From Paguma larvata (taxonomy: Eukaryota > Chordata > Mammalia > Carnivora > Viverridae), in assembly GCA_030068075.1 (NCBI GenBank), contig CM057831.1, positions 11,389,370 to 11,453,369 on the forward strand: a stretch of DNA of 64,000 nucleotides. Reading direction: 5' to 3'. The position numbers and the translations under genes are program-made. Below, piece after piece: positions 38,025-49,424 of the stretch. Position 1 is the stretch's first letter. Each line of letters opens with the position of its first letter. The notes beneath the pieces are model-generated. The model saw only the letters and a list, made by a program, of their open reading frames with translations. It searched no databases and was not told the DNA's origin.

Positions 38025-39150
38025 CACACTGCTTCTTTTAACATGTTATTCATAGTCAACAACTGACATAACACACTTCCCAAAATTCTAAGGAGTGGTA
38101 CGAAATAGCAGGTGAAAGTGGGTCCAGGCCGCTCCTCCCCATTTCTGCTTCTGCCCACGGGTGTAGATCCTGAAACTGTGACAGAGGAAAGAAATCTGAG
38201 CTGGAAGTCAGGAAATCTGTGTGCTGTACAGTTTCTTCCCCTCACTTACCTCTTTAGCAAATGGATGCTACCTTTCCTGTCAGCCAGATTGAGGAGAGGA
38301 GAGGGTAAGAGGAAAATCACCTACATTTATTCCTTCAACCAAACATGGAGCCTCTACCAGGCTATGTTAGGACTAGTTCATGGTAAACAAAACACAGACC
38401 CTACTTTCTGGGAACTCCAGCTGGTGGGAATAAAGAGAAAATGTTCTGGAAATAAAAAGCTGGGGAAGGGATGCAAAAACAAACTTCAGAAATACCACAT
38501 GGTCACTTTCTCATACGTCCATATGATCTCAAAATGACTGTCACTGCTGTACAGAGCTCCTTGTGACACCAAACTGTACACCTACAGTTTTCTCCCCAGG
38601 AACGGCTGGTTTAGCCAGAGATGGAAATGGTGGGTGGCAGTGGAATATTTTAGACACTTGCCACTTGTTAAACCGCTCAGCTCCCAGAGCTGCCACTTCC
38701 AGGCTTTTTCCCATGCTCGGCTTATGTCCCATACCTCTCACTGTGGGAAGGGAAAGAAAGCCACTTTCTTAAGAGTTCCTGCCCCATGAGTATTTCCTAG
38801 CTTCGTTAAGAGACAGATTTTACTAATTCATGGCACACACTCTGACAGAGGGACACAAAATGAATGTAAGACGCTGATTATGGTTCACAATCTGTATCTA
38901 GTTGCAGACACTAAGTTCTAATTTTATGTCTCCGCTCCTACAGCTGAAAAACCAGTTTCATATACATTGGTTTATTCATGCCTCAAAACAGACCTAGGAG
39001 GTCAGATCATAACCTACTTGAGCACCGTGGATTACAATTAACAAGGCGTGTGATAGTCCTCATCTTGATCTTTCAGTGCTCACGAATTTAATAAAGGAGG
39101 AAGCTGATGCTCAGAGGTGAAGGGTCCAGCACCTCCAAGCATTTTAGCCA
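38025..39150. other. Unannotated upstream flank of VPS11
   Basis: No gene or clear repeat recognised, although the plus strand has a 141-codon open frame at 38112-38537 without any domain signal. Confidence 0.5.
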
Positions 39151-39358
39151 GCGAGCGTACAGAGCCGTCAAATTGGCAAACTGCGGCGCGAGCGACCGGC
39201 GGGGACTCCTACGTCACGCGGCCCCGCCCACTCTCTCCGCCGCGGGAAGCTGTCGCCAGGGCGCATGTGCACTCAGGCTCCCGGAAGCTGTCGACTCACG
39301 TGATTCGTCCGCCCCTCTCACATGACCTCCCTCCCAGAGGCGGGGACCTTCGGCCAAG
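39150..39358 (+). promoter_or_regulatory. VPS11: VPS11 promoter with CLEAR-type E-box
   Basis: CpG-rich segment directly before the ATG. TCACGTGA at 39296-39303 is the core of the CLEAR motif (GTCACGTGAC) bound by TFEB/TFE3. A second, imperfect site TCACATGAC lies at 39318-39326. A CRE-like TACGTCA sits at 39210-39216. An 11-bp direct repeat, GGAAGCTGTCG, occurs at 39245 and 39282. There is no TATA box. Confidence 0.65.
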
Positions 39359-42300
39359 ATGGCGGCCTACCTGCAGTGGCGGCGTTTCGTTTTCTTCGAC
39401 AAGGAACTGGTGAAGGAGCCGCTGGGCAATGACGGGGCTGCTCCCGCGGCTGCACCGGCCCCGGGACCCGCCGCTTCTAAGTTCTTTTGCCTTCCTCCTG
39501 GCATCACTGTCTGCGACTCAGGCCGAGGAAGCCTCGTCTTTGGAGATATCCTTCCTCTGGAGCTGTCTGTTCCCTCCCGGATCCCTGAAGAGATCCAGCT
39601 GGGATGGAATCTGTCGGTCAGAGGGGTTCGTGTTACGTGACGCTTTCCTTTAGGTGGGCGCCCAGTGCTGCTTCTGTGGCCTGAGGGGAGAAAGAAGGAA
39701 GTCCGTTCTGTAACTTGTTGCCAACGGAGCAACCGTGGGCAAGTCGTTTAACCTCTTCGGGCTTCCACGTCCTTCTCTGTGAAAGAGGTGTAAGATACCA
39801 GTTTGGCAAGGCTATTTTTAAGATCAGTCTAAACCACGTCTGCAGGTTGGCTTTAGAAGATGAATGTGTGAGGTGTCCTGATCTCTCCTGCCCAGATTGT
39901 GGGCAGGGAGATAAACGAGACTAGAAGTTTGCCGCTTTGTTCTTCATATTGCTGCTACTCAACTCTGGTCTCCTTTCCCGCTGTGTTTAAGATGGGGACT
40001 TTTGGGAGATAATATGTGGGGAAATCCTTGAAAATTTTAAAGAGCTTAAATAGTACATGTTAGTAGTTATCTGGGTTCTGCTCTAAATATAAGTCTCTCC
40101 TTGGAAAGGAGGTTCCTTGACTATTCTGCACATATGGAAGGCCAAATCTGGTTCTTGCCCCGCTCTCTACAGCTTACAGGCTTCCAAGCCTACAAACTGC
40201 GGGTGACACACCTATATCAGCTGAAGCAGCACAATATTTTGGCATCTGTTGGTGAAGATGAAGAAGGCATCAACCCCCTGGTGAGTCCTAGAAAGGAAGC
40301 GGGAAAGACCCAGGCCCTAGGACTGGTTGTTGAAGGGTGACCAGCAGTCACACGTCTGAGGTCTGTTCACAGGTAAAGATCTGGAACCTGGAAAAGAGAG
40401 ATGGTGGCAATCCGCTCTGCACTCGCATCTTCCCTGCCATCCCAGGAACAGAGCCGACCGTTGTGTCTTGTTTGACTGTCCATGAAAATCTCAACTTTAT
40501 GGCCATCGGTAAGCAGAAGAAGGCACAGCTAACACGCCGTGATTTTTATAGGTTTTCTTCAGAATTGTTTCTGCAGCTCATCATCGTTGTTTTAATGAGA
40601 CTCCTTTTTACTGAACTCAGGCTTTTGAGATATTAAAGTGTGGAGTGGTAAGCATTTAGTTTTGTTCTTTGAAAAAGAGTCTGCACTGATTTTTATGTTC
40701 ACCGTAGGAAAAGTTAGGTATAAGGAGAAAGCTGGTCACTTTTTTTTTTTAAGTTTATTTTGAGAGTGAGAGGGAAAGAGAGAGAATCCTAAGCAGGCTC
40801 CATGCTGTTGGCATGGAGCCCAACGCAGGGCTTGATCCCACAAACCAACCACGAGGTTATGACCTGAGCCGAAATCAAGAGTCATGTGCTTAATTGACCG
40901 AGCCACCCAAGCACCCTGAAAGCTTATCACTTCTAGCAAGTACCTTAAATGGTCTTTTTCTCCTTCTGTGCTTCCTGATTTTTTCGGCCTCAGTGAAGTG
41001 CTGTTTCCTGCTCCCCTACAGGTTTCACAGATGGCAGCGTTACGTTGAACAAAGGAGACATCACGCGGGACCGGCACAGCAAGACCCAGATTCTGCACAA
41101 GGGCAACTATCCTGTCACTGGACTGGCCTTTCGCCAAGCAGGAAAGATCACTCACTTATTTGTTGTGACAACCGAGAACGTTCAGGTGTGATGGGGGCCC
41201 GCGCTGTTAGGGGCAGGCAGGAAAGGGGCCCAGGGTAAGGAAGTGACAAGAGAGGTAGGGCTCTTCAACTCCTCATTGTGTAGCCTTGAGTCATTTGCCC
41301 AGCCTAATGTTTCATTTCTTCACTTAAGAGACAAGGACGAGTCAAGTTAGGAAAAGAACTCTCGGCTTGTAGCAAAAGACCTGCTTTTTCTTCCTAACTT
41401 GTTACGTGACATCGGACAAGGTGTTTACTTTGCTGGTTCCTGGTGCTCTTAATTTCTAACAGCCTACTCTTAGGAATAGTCTTTTGATAAAACAGTTCAA
41501 GATTATTATATTTCTGGTAGTGGCAGGATTCTGTAGGAGGTAGTGACCGTACACACAGAGGAAGACAATGTGGTCCCTGCTTATATATTTAATAGATGCG
41601 TGATGGTTAATGGACAAAGCAAGGAGCCAGGGAAAGTGTTAGGGTGCTAAGAGTCAAAAAGAGAGAAAGCCAGTATGGAGATGGGAGTACCTTTGGGAAG
41701 GCTTGGATGCCTCCTCCTGAGAGGGAGGCGTTAACGCCTTTCTTCTTGCAGTCCTACATAGTTTCTGGAAAGGACTACCCTCGCGTGGAGTTGGACACCC
41801 ACGGTTGTGGCCTGCGCTGCTCAGCTCTAAGCGACCCTTCTCAGGACCTGCAGTTCATAGTGGCTGGAGACGAATGTGTCTACTTGTACCAGCCTGACGA
41901 ACGTGGGCCCTGCTTTGCCTTCGAGGGCCATAAACTCATTGCCCACTGGTTCAGAGGCTACCTTGTCATTGTCTCCCGTGACCGGAAGGTTTCTCCCAAG
42001 TAAGGACACTCAAGGGACAAGGGAAAGGGAGAGGGCTGCACTTGTTTCCCAGAATTAGCATGATTTCAAAATCCTAATACCCGGACCCTGACCGTCTCCT
42101 GCTTTGGTTTTCTGGGACATTGTGCTCACACCTAGATTCTTTTGTAACATTTTTCCTGAAAAAACATATTTTTGCTACAGGTATTTGCTAAGCGCACTAG
42201 AATGCTCCAGGGAATCTCGGACTCGTTTTTGTATTTATTTTATTTTATTTTATTTTTTTACCTCTTCAGTCAAAATGAACTGGGTGCCGGAACAAGGAAA

Positions 42301-45300
42301 TGAGTAGTTAGGAAGTCGGAAAGGGCTGGGGGGTGCAGGACACAGTGTTTCTATTCTGAGCCACCTGGAAAGGGGTGGCAGGCTCTTCCTCACGATGGAA
42401 ATGATCCCTGTCAGTGTCAGTTTCTTGCCAGTCAGCACTAAGTGCAGCGTCTCACATATGCCACGGGCTAATTCTGTTATATGGACGGGCGTTTGGATGT
42501 TCTTAATTTTTTCATCTGTCGCTTATGTTAACGATAGGATTCTGAACGATAAGGTTAGGTCTGTATGCTCTCTTCCTACAACTGCCTGTGCAGTGCTGCG
42601 TCTCCGGGATGTCCTGCTAGAGGGGCCAGAGCATGATTTGTTCTGGGAAGAGTAGGCGGCACCAAAGTCGTCGTGGAAGGAGGAGCTGAGACTGAGCTGG
42701 CGCAAATACCTGGGCTGTTTCTTTCCCACGCAGGTCAGAGTTCACCAGTAGGGACTCCCAGAGCTCCGACAAGCAGATCCTCAACATCTACGACCTGTGC
42801 AACAAGTTCATAGCCTACAGCGCCGTCTTTGAGGACGTCGTGGACGTTCTTGCTGAGTGGGGCTCCCTGTACGTGCTGACGCGGGATGGGCGGGTCCACG
42901 CGCTGCAGGAGAAGGACACACAGACCAAACTGGAGGCAAGGCCGCCAGGTTCCCAGAGCTGGCCGTGGGCACCCAGACGCAGCTGTAGGAACGGGCTCCC
43001 CTCGGAGGCCAAGTCACCTTGGCCAGGGTGTTTGTTTCCTTCCCTTTGGGGCACAGCCTCACCCAGCTCCCTTAGGGCCCAATTATAAGGTAAATGGTCT
43101 GGAATGAGGTTTTAGAGTAAAGAAATGGCTGGAAGCCTGAGTCCACTCTCAGGGTCCTCTCTGTCTGCAGAGAGCTTTGGGAAGTAAGGCCATGTTGGCC
43201 TCGGGGTATCTGAGAGGTCTCGCCTGTCTGGGATCTAGGCAGACGAGAACTCCAGGACCGTCTGGCTTGTGTGTCGTAGGTGCATCCCGGGAAGGTGTCT
43301 TCTCAGGACTGCTTCTAGCAATTTTCTGATCTCTCCCCTTGCAGATGCTCTTTAAGAAGAACCTGTTTGAGATGGCCATTAACCTGGCCAAGAGCCAGCA
43401 TCTGGACAGCGACGGGTTGGCCCAGATCTTCATGCAGTATGGGGACCATCTCTACAGCAAGGGCAACCACGATGGGGCTGTGCAACAGTATATCCGGTCA
43501 GTCTTGCGGCGCGTTAGGACGCAGCTCTGAGTGCAGCCAGATAGACTGACTCCTGGGCTCGGGTTAGGGGAGTGGACTCCACCAGGAGCCATCCTTTTTC
43601 CCCGCAGAAACCGTGGTGGCCTGGGTGAGGAGACGGTATCGTTCGTTGTAAGGGAACATCTAGGGTCAAATATTATGTGACCAGGAGGCAGTGGAGCTGA
43701 TGAGTATCTCTTGTTTTAAGCTTTATTTTATTTTAATCTATCTATTTATCTAACCTGTCTGTCTATCTGTTTTTTAAGTAGGCTCCACAATGTGAGGCTT
43801 GAACTCACAACCCTGAGGTCAAGAATTAAATGTTCAGGGGGCGCCTGGGTGGCTCAGTTGGTTGAGCGCTCAGGTCACGATCTCACGGTCCGTGAGTTCG
43901 AGCCCCGCCTTGGGCTGTGTGCTGACAGCTCGGAGCCTGGAGCCTGCTTCGGATTCTGTGTCTCCTTCTCTCTCTGCTCCTCCCTGCTCACACTCTGTCT
44001 TTCTCACAAAAATAAATAAAGATTAAAAAAAATTTTTAAGAGTTACATGCTCTACTGATAGAGCCAGCCAGGCAGCCCGTTCTTGTTTTAAACTTTAGCC
44101 TGGCCTTTGTTTTTATTTGGGGGGCAACTGGCTGGCACAGTTGGTAGAGCACACGACTCAAGGAGTTCTCTACCAGGAGTTCTCAGGGTCATGAGTTCAA
44201 GTCCCACATGGGGCACAAAGGTTAATTTAAAAGAAAAATTCATTTTTACCTGATTCTTTTTTTTTTTTTTAGTTGATTTATTTATTTTGAGAGAGATAGC
44301 ACAAGTGGGGAAGGGGCAGAGAGAGATGGAGACAGAAGATCTGAAGTGGGCTCTGCACTAACAGCAGAGAGCCCAATGCGGGGCTCAAACGGATGAACCA
44401 TGAGATCATGACCTGAGCCAAAGTCAGACACTTAACCGACTGAGCCACCCAGGCACCTTTTGACCTGATTCTCTAAAGGGAAAGGGATAATATCTCTTGG
44501 CTTCCACGGTTTCTTTCTTGGTACTAATTCTTGAAATTTTCTGCCCTAATAAGAGGTTGTGGGAACCTGTCTGGCCTCTTTCTCTATCTTTCTAGAATTT
44601 CTATCTTCAGCCAAATTTAAGAACCAGTGCTCTGTTAGCCTTGCATCTAGTAGCATTGATACCATCCGGGACTTGTTAGAAATACAGATTCGCGGGCCTC
44701 CGCCCAGACTTGCCGAGGATCCGTGGGTGATTCCTAGGCACGTGAAAGTCTGAGAAGCACACTCATCCAGATGCTCTTTGATGCACGTGTCTCTCTAGAA
44801 CCATTGGAAAGTTGGAGCCATCCTATGTGATCCGCAAGTTTCTGGATGCCCAGCGCATCCACAACCTGACCGCCTACCTGCAGACCCTGCACCGGCAATC
44901 CCTGGCCAATGCTGACCACACCACGCTGCTGCTCAACTGCTATACCAAGCTCAAGGACAGCTCGAAGCTAGAGGAGTTCATCAAGGTGCAGGGTGGTGGT
45001 GGCGTGGATTCCCCCAGGGCCCCACTGAGCAGGCGGTGGCTTCGTGCCCTTTTTCAGCAGATGCAGGGAGAGGAAAGGGCTCACCTTATTGGGGGACCAG
45101 GACCCTCTGGTCTATAAACTGGGAAGAGAAACAGCCTTTCCTGCTAGTTCTCTCCTGCCTTCCCTCTCATTGTATGATGCTTGAACTTCTTAGTATTTAA
45201 GCCCAGGGAATTAACAGTCGGGGACCCCTGGTCCCCAGAGGAGTACCTGTAATAGTAGGGGAAGAGGAAGACTTTAGCTCTTAAACTCTTACTGAGAAGC

Positions 45301-48300
45301 AGGAGGACATAGTGTTTAAAACCGTGGACTTCCCTTTAATTTTTTTTGTTCATTTGTTTCCAACCCTCCTGGCCTCGATTGTATTATCTTAAGACTCTGT
45401 CGGGGGGCACCCAGCTGGCTCAGTCAGTAGAGCATGCTACCGTAGATCTCAGGGTCATGAGTTCAAGCCCCACATTGGGCCTAGAGTTCACATTAAAAAA
45501 AAAAAAACAAAAAGAACCTGGTCTTAGATGCATGTTTCCTCTCCCTTCCCCAACCACAACCTTTCCGTGACTGATTTTGTCGAACGTCTCCCTGACAGAC
45601 CAAGAGCGAGAGCGAGGTCCACTTTGATGTGGAGACAGCCATCAAGGTCCTCCGACAGGCTGGCTACTACTCCCATGCCCTCTACCTGGCCGAGAACCAC
45701 GCACATCACGAGTGGTACTTAAAGATCCAGCTAGAGGACATCAAGGTGAGCGAGACTCTCGACCCAGACGGAGACCTGTTCTTTTTCTAGGACGTCCCCG
45801 GAATGACGAAAGCGCTTCCTGGTGGGAAGGCAGGAGCATGCGCTTACTCTGCCCTTGACCTCTTCACAGAATTACCAGGAAGCCCTTCGGTACATCGGCA
45901 AGCTGCCTTTTGAGCAGGCAGAGAGCAACATGAAATGCTATGGCAAGATCCTCATGCACCACATACCAGAGCAGACGACCCAGCTGCTGAAGGGACTGTG
46001 CACCGACTACCAGCCTAGCCTCGAAGGCCGAGGTGACAGGGAGGCTGCAGGCTGCAGGGTGAGACGTCGGGGCGAATGGCGGTTGGACAACAGGGCTCGC
46101 TGCCGGGGCCTCGTGGGTACCACGGCCACTCCCTCGGCCTCCTCTTCCCTCTTGCCGTCCTAGGCCAACTCCGAGGAGTTTATCCCCATCTTCGCCAACA
46201 ACCCTCGAGAGCTGAAAGCTTTCCTAGAACACATGAGCGACGTCCAGCCTGACTCCCCGCAGGGCATCTACGACACGCTCCTCGAGCTGCGGCTGCAGAA
46301 CTGGGCCCATGAGAGAGACCCGCAGGTGAGGCCTGGCGAAAGCTGGAGGCGGCGCTGGAGGAAAGGCAGCCCCTCCGTCTTTCGTGGTTGCCTTTCGCTG
46401 CGTTCTTTAGACCCGGTGGCACCTCACCCTTGGGGGCCAAATGGTCCTCCGTGAAGAGGCGACTGAAGAGGTAGTCGACTTGCCTTGTCACAAGAGACCT
46501 TTGTGATTTTTTTCCCCCTTATGCCCAGCAACTCTGCCCTCCTTCCCTAGGTCAAAGAGAAGCTTCATGCAGAGGCCATCTCCCTGCTGAAGAGTGGCCG
46601 CTTCTGCGACGTCTTTGACAAGGCCCTGGTCCTCTGCCAGATGCACGACTTCCAGGATGGGGTCCTTTACCTCTACGAACAGGGGAAGCTGTAAGATCCG
46701 GGGCAGCTGCAGGGAAGGGGGAGGACCGCGGTTCGGGGGACAGCCGCTGAGGCGCGCCTCGCCCCGGCCCAGGTTCCAGCAGATCATGCACTACCACATG
46801 CAGCACGAGCAGCACCGGCAGGTGATTGCCGTGTGCGAGCGCCACGGGGAGCAGGAGCCGTCCCTGTGGGAGCAGGCGCTCAGCTACTTCGCCCGCAAGG
46901 AGGAGGACTGCAAGGAGTACGTGGCGGCCGTGCTCAAGCACATCGAGAACAAGAACCTCATGCCGCCGCTTCTCGGTACCTGAGAGGGCGGTGGGGAGGG
47001 GCGCAGGCCGCCCGCGGCTCTGGGGCCGGGGCTCTTCCGTTCTAGCTGGAGGGTGCCGCTCGGTTCACTGTCTTGTTTCCTTCCGGACCCACTCCCAGTG
47101 GTGCAGACTCTGGCCCACAACTCCACGGCCACCCTGTCTGTCATCCGGGATTACCTGGTCCAAAAACTCCAGAAACAGAGCCAGCAGATCGCACAGGATG
47201 AGCTCCGGGTACGGCGGTACCGAGAGGAGACCACCCGCATCCGCCAGGAGATCCAGGAGCTCAAGGCAAGGTCCGTGGCACCTAGATACATGCAGGGGCC
47301 CGGGGCCGGGGCGGGGGGCGGGGGGGCTCATTCTTCACAGGGTGCTATTAAATACTTTTCCTAGAGGAGTGTATGAATACGTGTTCAAACTTTGCATTTT
47401 GGAAGATCTGTTTTAGTGGAGGAATTTCAGATAATGGTTTATTCCATAGATTGTTATTCATTGGGTTTTTGGAGGATGTTAACTTAGAGCAGGTATGAGT
47501 CTATGTTTTACCTTTTCTAAAGACATATTTTTTTAAGAGAGGGTGAGAGCCGGGGAGGGCAGAGAGAGAGGAAGAGAGAGAATCTTAAGCAGGCTCCATG
47601 CTGAGCACAGAGCCCCACAAGGGGCTTGATCTCACAACTGTGAGATCATGACCCGAGCCAAAATCAAGAGTCAGATGGCAAGCGCTGCTCTTAACACCAC
47701 AGACAGAAAGCCCGCGTGCAGCTTGCAGCATAGAGGTAGGCAGGCGCTAAATGCATTAAACAAGATATTACGGCATGTTAGATGGCCGTAAGGGCTAAGG
47801 GGAAAACTAGGAAGGGGAGTAGGGTACAGAGTGTGTGCCGTGTGTGTGCGTGTTCTTGTTTATAAGGTGGCCAGGAAAGTCCTCCCTGGAAAGGTCACAT
47901 CTGAGTAGAGACGTGAAGGAGAGGTACAAGCTCCCCAGCTGTGATACGAATGTCACAGGGAGGAAAGGTACAGCACAGGGAATGTAGTCAGTATGGTGAT
48001 AGCGGTGTGTGGTGACAGATGGCAGCTACACTTGTGGTGAGCGTAGCGCAGCGCCCAGACTTGTCCATCACTGTGTTGTACTCCCAAAAGTAACATAACG
48101 CACGTCAGTTACACTTCAATTAAAAAAAATACAATACAGGACGCCTGGGTGGCTCAGTCGGGTTAAGCGTCGGGCTTCAGCTCAGGTCATGATTTCAGGG
48201 TTGGTGAGTTTGAGCCCTGCTTCGGGCTCGTTGCTGCCAGCTCAGAGTCTGCTTTGGATTCTCTGTCCCCTTCTCTCCTTGCTCCTCCCCCGCTCTCCAG

Positions 48301-49077
48301 CTCAAAAAATAAACAAAAAATTTTTAAAAACTGTGACAGACAATTTAGTGGTGGTTGTGAAAACTGAATGGGTTACTCAGACTTGCTGGGAGCACGCCGA
48401 GACTTCTGCAGGCCCTCATTTCACTCCCTTTTGGTGGTTAAGAGCAGGACCTTGTAGTCCCTCAGCAGGGACCCCTCCTCATCGACGCCAGCCGCCTTCT
48501 CTCTGCACCTGGCTCTTGGCTCTGCCCTGACTCTTTGCCGCTCCTTTCTGGTCTCCCTTGCCTGCAGTCCGAAGATTTTCCAGAAGACCAAGTGCAGCAT
48601 CTGTAACAGTGCCTTGGAGTTGCCCTCGGTCCACTTTCTCTGCGGCCACTCCTTCCACCAGCACTGCTTTGAGAGTTACTCAGAAAGTGACGCCGACTGC
48701 CCCACCTGCCTCCCTGAAAACCGGAAGGTCATGGATATGATCCGGGCCCAGGAACAGAAGCGCGATCTCCACGATCAGTTCCAGCACCAGGTGGGCAGGA
48801 GCGGGTAGAGGACTGCCCCGCTCACGGGGAGTCACGGGAGCAGTCTCTTCCTTCCTCCTCCTCACTCCGGACAGGACCCCTGCAGTTCTGATTCTTCTCT
48901 CTTTCCCTGCAGCTCAAGTGCTCCAACGATAGCTTCTCTGTGATTGCGGACTACTTCGGCCGAGGGGTTTTCAACAAATTGACTCTGCTGACCGACCCTC
49001 CCGCGGCCAGGCTGACTGCAAGCCTGGAGACCGGGCTGCAGCGGGACTTGCTCATGCACTCCAGGAGGGGCACTTAG
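39359..49077 (+). CDS. VPS11: VPS11, core subunit of HOPS and CORVET tethering complexes
   Basis: Class C Vps protein that scaffolds the HOPS and CORVET tethers, acting in endosome-lysosome and autophagosome-lysosome fusion. Sixteen exons join to 2826 nt, 941 aa, the human length. The N-terminal half is the beta-propeller (from [20 protein letters not shown]). The centre is the helical clathrin-repeat region ([20 protein letters not shown], around residues 400-600). A coiled segment follows ([18 protein letters not shown], about 795-812). A C-terminal RING-H2 runs from C822 to C860 with C822, C825, C838, H840, H843, C846, C857 and C860 all present; C846 is the residue changed in a human leukoencephalopathy. 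The ATG has a good context (CCAAGATGG). Two introns use unusual borders (see exon map). Confidence 0.98.
39546..40131 (+). other. VPS11: U12-type AT-AC intron (VPS11 intron 1)
   Basis: The donor ATATCCTT (39546-39553) is the exact U12-type 5' consensus. TTCCTTGAC (40113-40121) is an exact U12 branch-site match. The intron ends in AC (40130-40131), 11 nt after the branch A. Only this border keeps the conserved reading FGD-MEGQIW. Confidence 0.92.
40740..40917 (-). mobile_element. CAN-SINE
   Basis: Reverse copy in VPS11 intron 3, about 100 bp before exon 4. Confidence 0.85.
43773..44079 (-). mobile_element. Short CAN-SINE split by a younger one
   Basis: Two halves (43773-43838 and 44038-44079) of one reverse SINE in VPS11 intron 7, separated by a forward copy. 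Confidence 0.82.
43839..44037 (+). mobile_element. CAN-SINE nested in an older SINE
   Basis: Forward copy flanked by AAGAATTAAATGTTC and AAGAGTTACATGCTC, an aged target-site duplication. Confidence 0.85.
44118..44240 (+). mobile_element. CAN-SINE (short)
   Basis: Short forward copy with a small internal duplication (GGAGTTCT twice). Confidence 0.8.
44256..44460 (-). mobile_element. CAN-SINE
   Basis: Reverse copy, third of a cluster in this intron. Confidence 0.88.
44620..44760 (+). mobile_element. MER5A (hAT-Charlie) remnant
   Basis: GGGACTTGTTAGAAATACAG and AAGTCTGAGAAGCAC match MER5A. It ends only about 40 bp before exon 8. Confidence 0.7.
45402..45509 (+). mobile_element. CAN-SINE (short)
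   Basis: In VPS11 intron 8, ending about 90 bp before exon 9. Confidence 0.85.
47521..47672 (-). mobile_element. CAN-SINE (truncated head)
   Basis: In VPS11 intron 14; the tRNA head breaks off after GAGTCAGATG. Confidence 0.78.
47730..48125 (+). repeat. Old dispersed repeat and L1 3' end
   Basis: First part resembles the unnamed repeat of 26780-27240. The second part (about 47950-48125, ending CAGTTACACTTCAATTAAAA) is an L1 3' end. Confidence 0.5.
48138..48329 (+). mobile_element. CAN-SINE
   Basis: Forward copy placed at the L1 A-tail in VPS11 intron 14. Confidence 0.9.
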
Positions 49078-49397
49078 GCAGCTCAGGGGAAGGGGTGTGA
49101 CAGTGGAGGCCCAGTAGTAGGGACGGGGAAGACAGAGACCGGCCATTGCACAGGAGTCAGGCAGACGTGCCCAGGGCTCCACCCTGTTCTGATGCCATAG
49201 CCCTCGGGACTCAAGAGGACTTTTTCTCCCACCTTTGGCCAGCCCACCATTCCTCCTGTTGACTTTTCGAGCAGTGTGGATCATTCCAGACCAGCGGGGG
49301 AGGGTACCTCAGCAACCTCCGAGTGTGGACAATAGCTGCTTTATTCTCTATCCAAGAGCACCAGGCTGTGCTTGGGTCCTTGCTCCCAGAGTCTATA

Positions 49398-49403
49398 AAT
49401 AAA
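49398..49403 (+). terminator. VPS11: VPS11 polyadenylation signal
   Basis: AATAAA about 320 bp after the stop codon, giving a short 3' UTR. Confidence 0.85.
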
Positions 49404-49424
49404 AGAATATAATGGTTTGGGGGT

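Larger units (their letters stand above)
39359..49403 (+). other. VPS11: VPS11 exon map
   Basis: Exons: 39359-39545 (coding part), 40132-40280, 40373-40508, 41022-41185, 41752-41999, 42734-42935, 43345-43496, 44799-44985, 45599-45745, 45870-46058, 46164-46325, 46551-46690, 46773-46975, 47099-47270, 48568-48790, 48913-49077 plus 3' UTR. Intron 1 is AT-AC (39546-40131). Intron 6 is GC-AG (42936-43344). All others are GT-AG; intron 14 has a weak donor, GTCCGT. Phases add up to an uninterrupted frame. Confidence 0.94.
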
